From NCBI GenBank assembly GCA_001586965.3, contig LUCW03000377.1, positions 52,501-116,500 of the forward strand: a DNA stretch of 64,000 nucleotides, in the 5' to 3' direction. The DNA is from Sphaeroforma sirkka (Eukaryota > Opisthokonta > Ichthyosporea > Ichthyophonida). This document shows positions 58,669 to 64,000 of this stretch, piece after piece (position 1 is the stretch's first letter; each line of letters opens with the position of its first letter). Made by a program: the position numbers and the translations under genes. The notes beneath the pieces were generated by a model, which was not told where the DNA came from, did no database searches, and saw only the letters and a program-made list of their open reading frames with translations.

Positions 58669-61600
58669 AGAACAGACGAGAGTGTACTAAGGATATATAT
58701 ATATTTATATATATATATAAGAGTACGTGACTATGGTTCAACACGATATGAGTGATGCGAACTTCAGCAGCTCGAGCAACGGCTAGAATCCAAGGAACGA
58801 GCACAGATGCAGCTTAATACCATCATTTTCATACATCTCCAGAGATGTGCGCAGATTCATAGCGACAACTACATACGTAATAGATCCGCATATAATACAT
58901 GTGTGCACGTGTCGATACGCAGAGATACAAGGACGAATACCTACACGTGGTACTACACCGTAGACCACAAGCACAGCCATACTACTATACACGCACATGG
59001 CTCACAGACACACCCCTACAGCGACAGTGCACGAGCATGGCTCACAGACACACCCTTACAGCGCCAGTATACGAGCATGGCCCAAAGACACACCCCTACA
59101 GCGACAGTATACGAGCATGGCCCACAGACACACCCCTACAGCGACAGTAAACGAGCATGGCTCACACTACAGCGACAGTACACGAACATGGCTCACAGAC
59201 ACACGCCTACAGCGACAGTGTACGAGCATGGCTCACAGACACACACCTACAGCGACAGTATACGAGCATAGCGTGCCATACCATTTTCGGTGAGGCCTGA
59301 GCCAGTTTCAGTATCAGGGGGATCAGGGAGTCCACGTGCACTTGTAGCACTGTGGCCGCGTCAGTCATCAGACCTACTAACGTCTAGCGGTATACGGGGT
59401 TGGGTGGTAGAGCGGAGGAGAGATGAGACGTCGAGAGGGAGGAACGGGGGGGGGGGGGGATGGTCTGCGACATGAGTCATACATATAGACTTGTAGACTT
59501 GTGTCTTTGCGAGTAGGTAAGCATCTTTGATGTAGGTATGGATTAGGCTCGGGTAGGGATAGTGGCAGCGACCGAGCTATCGATTCTTGTGTACGATGGC
59601 AGGTGTACGTTGCAGTCGGCGAACTGCAACTATATATAGTTATTTATATATCTATTTATACGTATATGTTTATATTCATATATACTGTATATTATATTAT
59701 ATATATATATATATAAATATATCCATATTGGGTATACATTTAGGTGTCGTTCATAGAACATATCGATCTGTGCAGAACATACCTTCAATGTGGACTTGAG
59801 AAGGTCGGGAGAGTCCATTGACAAGGACGCCAACAGCATGGGCAGCAGCTATATGCAAGGAATTGGTAACAGATTTAGTTAAAAAAATTAGTTACTGTTG
59901 AAAATGATTATGGATGTACTTACTGTTGGAATTAGTAACGGATTTAGTTGCTGTTGAAAAGAGAAATGAATTTAGTTACTGTTGAAAATGGTAATGAATC
60001 TAGTTGCTGTTGGAGAGATGAGAGTAGAAATGAAAGAGACAAGGCCGACGATATGTTTAGAAATAGAATATCCAATACACTAAAGTAGGTGTTACTTCTA
60101 TAAAGCGAGTTACAATACATGCGAAAGAAAACGAATAATCCGAACATGTGAAGTGAATCCATGGGGGAATGTGGATGCACTTGACTATGCGCGAGTACTA
60201 GGCAAAAAGTGTAGAGAGCCTCGATTATTATAGTTGAATTACACCGAGAAGTGTAACAGATGTGGAAGTAGTGATGTCGTCTGGTGTTGTGAACGATAGA
60301 GAAGCACCTCTCATCGGTGCCAAACAATTCACATGGTCTGATACATGCGTTGCATAGAATCCCTCCACGGCATTGAGTGTGGTATGAGCGTGATGACAAA
60401 AACATACATGCATTACACATATTACATACATACATACATGAATACATACACCTACCCACCCACCTACCCAAACAATAACTTTAGCCTCACTTTTTACACT
60501 GATTATCGATCCAATGCAATCTAGAATACTAGCACATGCAAAGCCCACTAGCGCAAATGAGTATAATCATTCACGCCCCTCAACTATCCTGTGCTGAGCC
60601 CCTAATTCACTCAACTATCCTGTGCTGAGCCCCTAATTCACTCAACTATCCTGTGTTGCGCCATTAATTCACTCAACTATCCTGTGCTAAGCCACTAATT
60701 CACTCAACTATCCTGTGCTGAGCCACTAATTCACTCAACCATCCTTTGCTGAACCACTAATTCACTCAACCATTCTGTTCTGAACCACTACTTCACCCAC
60801 CCCCCCCCTCCAATCAAGCACCATCACACTCCCGCAACATACCGGCGGCAGTTGCTCGGTCAGCACTTGCTTGGGTGCGTACTGCAGTAGGTAAGACAGC
60901 GCCGTCAAGTACCTCGCCTTCACCACGTCGCTGTGCCGGCCCTCTATTCCTGACCCATAACCCGCCACCAACGGGTCCAAAGCCAATAGGAACAGGCGCT
61001 GCTGGTACAGGGCGCTGGTCTTGGCATGGCTCGCCTTGCACAGACAGTCATCGTACGGTGTGACCAGAACCTCAAAGGCCTGGGCCGCATATTGTCCTGC
61101 GTGCACGTCACTGATCCAGCTGATAAGCGTCGTGAGCATTTGACTGCCGGACTTGTGGGGGCGCAGCAGGAGGCCTTTTACCAGCCATGCCCACGTGCGC
61201 ACCGCCAGGGGGGTCTGTGAGGGGGTGTTTAGGGGGGTCTCTGTGGGCAGGTTCAGGATCACTGTGGTGATGGTGTCCGCGACGCGCTGCACAAAGGCCT
61301 CTAGCGCGGACCTGTCCTGGGCTTTGTTGCAGGCTGATGCTAGGATCTGGTTGGAGGAAATGCAGATTGCAATGATTTGAGTATATATAGGACACAGGAA
61401 ATGCAGATTGCAATGATTTGAGTATATATTGGACACAGGAAATGCAGATTGCAATGATTTGAGTATATATAGGACACTTTATGCGTATGCGGATGGGACG
61501 AGTGTGTGGCAGTGCGTGAGTGATACACCCGTGCGCTTACGGATGAGAGCGAGTGTGCTCTCTCAGACAAACAAGCGCACCAGGCTATGGTATAGTGCGG

Positions 61601-64000
61601 ATAGGCTGTCCCGGCCATATTGGACGCCTTTCTGGTACGCCTGAGTTATGAACAATTGGGTTTAATGGTACGCCTGAGCAATACCAACAATTGGATTTAA
61701 TGGTACGCCTGAGTAATGAAAAATTGGGTTTAAAGTAATTGCACTGCGCAAGAGTACATATGATGCAGGTACACATGCACATGCACGCACGCACACAGTG
61801 TACGTGAACGTACATAACTTCACAGAGCTTACTTATTAACTCAGACAACTGACTGCGGTTGGCGCTGCATCTAATTTTTTAAAAAGACTATCTCCTCCCG
61901 CACTCGCCAACTCTCCTCATCATGGATGTGCACGAATCATTAGATAACACGCAGAGACACAACACACTCATATACATCTATCACATACTTAGCACACACA
62001 CACTCATGTACACGACAAGGAAAGAACACGAATGACCACATATACACAACAAGAAAAGAACACGAATGACAGATACAAAACACCCGCAGTCAACCTAGCT
62101 CACCTTATTCGCCCACAGAACCGATGCTTCAGTCGCCGTGGCATCCAACGCCAGCGAAATCATCTCCTGCAGCATCTGAGTAGTTAGAGCGGGCTGGGCC
62201 ACCCCTCTCAGGTTAACAAACGCAGAGGCGTACAGCGCCAAGCGGTAGGGCGTGTAGTCACGATTGTGATCCGTAAAGCATGCTTCCCACACAGACATCT
62301 GCATTATCAAGCTCTGCTGTAAGCTGTAGGAGCGAGATTGGATGGTATTGGTGTATATGAGTTTGTGGGTGCACGTGCGGGTGTGGATGCAGGTGTATGT
62401 GTGGCTGTGGATGTGGATGTGATTTGCGGTGAACTTCGTTGTGGTATGGCATAAAGCCTCAATCGTCTTTTTATATCCAACTTATATATATATATATATA
62501 TATATACTATAATATAGGATGTATAAATCTACTCACTGATACACATAATAATATAACATGGGGTACAGAATACAAAAAAACCCGTATTCAATGCTGGCTA
62601 TCACCTAAAGCCTTAAGAAGGCGAATATTCTCACAGCCACAATGCAACAACGCTGCCCACATTTCCTCTCAAACTCATCATTACTTTTTTCCACGTCAAA
62701 ACCTCATATCTGTCATCACGTTCGCCGAGACACCTATATACACACAGACACACACGCACACACATATACACGCACACACATACTAACACACGCACACGCA
62801 CACACACGCGCGCGCCCATACTCGGTGGTAGATTTCCTCGCAGCCGTGACCACAGTATTCTTTAAACTGTGTAGCAGCGCAGGATTCCAGTAGTTGCTGT
62901 CTCTGGGCGTATGGCCCGTCAGGTTGAACACGTGGGGCAGCAGCAGAGTCAGTACATCAGACACCACCGCATCTGCGCAGTGTCTGGGTTGAACTAAGGG
63001 ACTGTCGTCGTCTGTGTCTTGGGCGCACATGGACGCGACTATGCGATCTAGGGCTTCAGCCCATTTGACGAATGGGGCGTCTGTGGGGGTGGGGGAATGG
63101 GATATACGGGGTGGGTACAGGAGGATGAGTACAAGTAGATTGTACTAGGTGTATGTGTATGTAGATGCACTTGTAGGGGTTGGGATATGGAATGGGAATA
63201 GAAAGATGAGTACATATACTTCATACAATGTCTGTATGTATAGAAATGCACTTGTAAGGGGTGGGATTTGGAATGTGCATGTAAGGACCATCACCATACA
63301 ATCTATATATTTTTATATAAAATCTCTCTCTCTCTATATATATATATATATAAAAGATATACGATCTATATATTGATATATATATAAGATTTACAATCTA
63401 TATATTTATATTTAAAAAAGTTATACACTATATATTTATATATATAAAAACGCGTGTGTGCGATGTATCACATATGCGCACATATGAACACAAAGTCCAC
63501 TACATGGAATTGCCCACCCCCACCCCCCCCCCAAAAAAAAAAAAAAAAAAAAAGCCCCTATCTCAATTGTATAAATTGGACTAGTGGATTCTACGCCAAA
63601 AGTACGAACAGTTCACCAGCGCCTGCTGATTAAAAGAATCCTTGACTTGCAATTCGGGTCTTCAACCTATAACACAAACATACACACAAGCCATGCAAGC
63701 CTCCAATACCATCCACACACTCACCTATAGCCTTGTACAGCAGCAGCTTCACCCACCCATAAACATACACACAAGCCATGCATGCCACTAATACCATCCA
63801 CACACTCACCTATAGCCTTGCACAACAGCAGCTTCACTCACTCACAAACATACACACAAGTCATGCATGCCTCCAATACCATCCACACACTCACCTATAG
63901 CCTTGCACAGCAGCAGCTTCACTCACACACAAACATACACAAAAGTCATGCATGCCTCCAATACCATCCACACACTCACCTATAGCCTTGCACAGCAGCA
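58403..64000 (-). CDS. MMS19: MMS19, cytosolic iron-sulfur assembly targeting factor, C-terminal part (window-truncated)
   Basis: MMS19 is a HEAT-repeat protein of the CIA targeting complex that delivers Fe-S clusters to DNA polymerases, primase, XPD and other enzymes. Exons, in order of translation: one ending near 63977 (mostly outside the window), 63080-62822, 62323-62104, 61346-60843, 59848-59783, 59383-59282, 58576-58403. All have GT-AG borders and phases agree, giving about 440 residues. Family landmarks: ASHAKTSALYQQRLFLLALD followed by ARYLTALSYLLQYAPKQVL (human SHATVRIMFRQRFF...LKGLSHVLNRLPKPVL), VHVDSLIPLILKLAQASPKM, DVRMAALDCVNAMSSLPYHV and GDKKRLVRRSAQVCNNTWYL just before the stop (human DDKKRLVRKEAVSARGEWFL). 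Alternating amphipathic helices fit HEAT repeats. Nearly every intron holds a minisatellite close to a splice site. Confidence 0.92.
58633..58720. repeat. Duplicated AGAGAACAGACGAGAGT-(TA)n motif
   Basis: The segment AGAGAACAGACGAGAGT followed by ACTAAGGATATATAT occurs twice (58608 and 58666), each ending in a (TA)n run, in the last intron of MMS19. Confidence 0.85.
58990..59275 (-). repeat. Minisatellite, ~7 copies of ~40-bp unit in MMS19 intron
   Basis: ACGAGCATGGCTCACAGACA... CCTACAGCGACAGTA recurs about seven times, with one shorter copy near 59155-59180. On the coding strand the array begins within about 10 bp of the donor of the exon ending at 59282, and each unit contains CTGTAGGTGTG. 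Confidence 0.9.
59865..60020. repeat. Imperfect ~36-bp tandem repeat in MMS19 intron
   Basis: TTTAGTTACTGTTGAAAA-type units recur four to five times with length variation. On the coding strand the array lies immediately upstream of the acceptor of the exon 59848-59783. Confidence 0.8.
60570..60800. repeat. Minisatellite, ~7 copies of ~31-bp unit in MMS19 intron
   Basis: CTCAACTATCCTGTGCTGAG CCACTAATTCA recurs about seven times with few changes. On the coding strand it lies about 45 bp after the donor of the exon ending 60843. Confidence 0.92.
61354..61480 (-). repeat. Minisatellite, 3 copies of ~41-bp unit abutting a splice acceptor
   Basis: On the coding strand CTCAAATCATTGCAATCTGC ATTTCCT recurs three times. 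The last copy runs directly into TCCAACCAG, the acceptor of exon 61346-60843. The unit therefore contains the branch/pyrimidine region of this 3' splice site. Confidence 0.88.
61630..61740. repeat. ~41-bp tandem repeat, 3 copies
   Basis: GGTACGCCTGAGTAATGAAC AATTGGGTTTAAT recurs three times in the same MMS19 intron. Confidence 0.88.
62478..62505. repeat. (TA)n microsatellite
   Basis: A short TA run in the MMS19 intron between exons 63080-62822 and 62323-62104. A further (CA)n run lies at 62740-62812. Confidence 0.9.
63140..63290. repeat. ~90-bp imperfect duplication in MMS19 intron
   Basis: ATGCACTTGTAGGGGTTGGG ATATGGAATG near 63165 recurs with changes near 63247. A third, weaker relative starts about 63100. 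Confidence 0.7.
63300..63560. repeat. TA-rich microsatellite and C/A homopolymer tract
   Basis: (CT)n and (TA)n runs and degenerate TATATTTATA repeats at 63320-63450 are followed by a C9A22-type tract at 63523-63553. Confidence 0.93.
63674..64000 (-). repeat. Minisatellite, at least 4 copies of ~85-bp unit carrying an MMS19 exon end and 5' splice site
   Basis: On the minus strand each unit reads GCTGCTGTGCAAGGCTATAG|GTGAGTGTGTGG, then a TGTATGTTTGTG-rich tail. Junctions fall near 63725, 63808, 63894 and 63977. The coding reading of the exon part ends in KAI plus one base, which joins in phase with exon 63080 (giving KAIDAPFVKWAEAL). The array continues beyond the window. Confidence 0.88.

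Noticed and set aside
58807-59293. Plus-strand open frames with repeated HTPTATVYEHGSQ-type units
   Set aside because: They come from the 40-bp minisatellite in an MMS19 intron.

Overview
This is a nuclear window from an intron-rich eukaryote. Genes are split by GT-AG introns of roughly 150 bp to 4 kb, and AT/AC/TATG microsatellites and minisatellites are abundant. The gene content (NUF2, Cgi121/TPRKB, a bestrophin-like channel, USP16/45, MCMDC2, CKS1, an NRBF2-like MIT protein, MMS19), with a large fraction of simple repeats, fits a unicellular opisthokont. An ichthyosporean-like holozoan is my best guess, but that is inference.

Layout: 1-460, a microsatellite followed by the last exon of an unidentified gene. 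1516-5122 (-), complete NUF2 in 9 exons, head-to-head with 5867-8165 (+), a complete Cgi121/TPRKB gene in 4 exons. 8.2-11.0 kb, an AT-rich intergenic block with a diverged direct-repeat pair and a G-rich/GA-rich tract. 11073-15298 (+), a bestrophin-like channel in 6 exons, convergent with 16915-22462 (-), a USP16/45-type deubiquitinase in 6 exons. 24171-35140 (+), an MCMDC2-type MCM-like protein with a long disordered N-terminus. Its stop lies 34 bp from that of CKS1 (35175-36359, -). 38328-~49.5 kb (+), an MIT/coiled-coil protein resembling NRBF2. 50104-51592 (-), an intronless, frameshifted GH30 glucosylceramidase-like sequence. 52103-52924 (+), an intact intronless sugar nucleotidyltransferase. 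54.2-56.0 kb, fragments of an unidentified spliced gene. 58403-64000 (-), the C-terminal half of MMS19, running off the window.

The most striking structural signal is in the NRBF2-like and MMS19 genes. Several introns carry minisatellites whose repeat unit is the exon end plus its 5' splice site. Examples are 8 copies of a ~62-bp unit at 42.4-42.9 kb, about 80 copies of a ~44-bp unit at 43.8-47.3 kb, ~3.5 copies of a ~170-bp unit at 48.1-48.7 kb, and at least 4 copies of an ~85-bp unit at 63.7-64.0 kb. Each tract therefore lays out a ladder of near-identical splice donors after the real one. This could drive alternative splicing or intron birth/expansion. One of these introns also holds an interstitial (CCCTAAA)n telomere-like tract.

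The genes do not form one pathway, but several act in cell division and genome maintenance: NUF2 (kinetochore), CKS1 (CDK), USP16 (H2A/mitosis in animals), MCMDC2 (meiotic recombination in animals), MMS19 (cytosolic Fe-S delivery to DNA enzymes) and Cgi121 (tRNA t6A/KEOPS). They are mostly arranged in alternating divergent/convergent pairs. Exon boundaries were placed by eye from reading frame, splice consensus, phase agreement and remembered family sequences. No alignment or transcript data were available.
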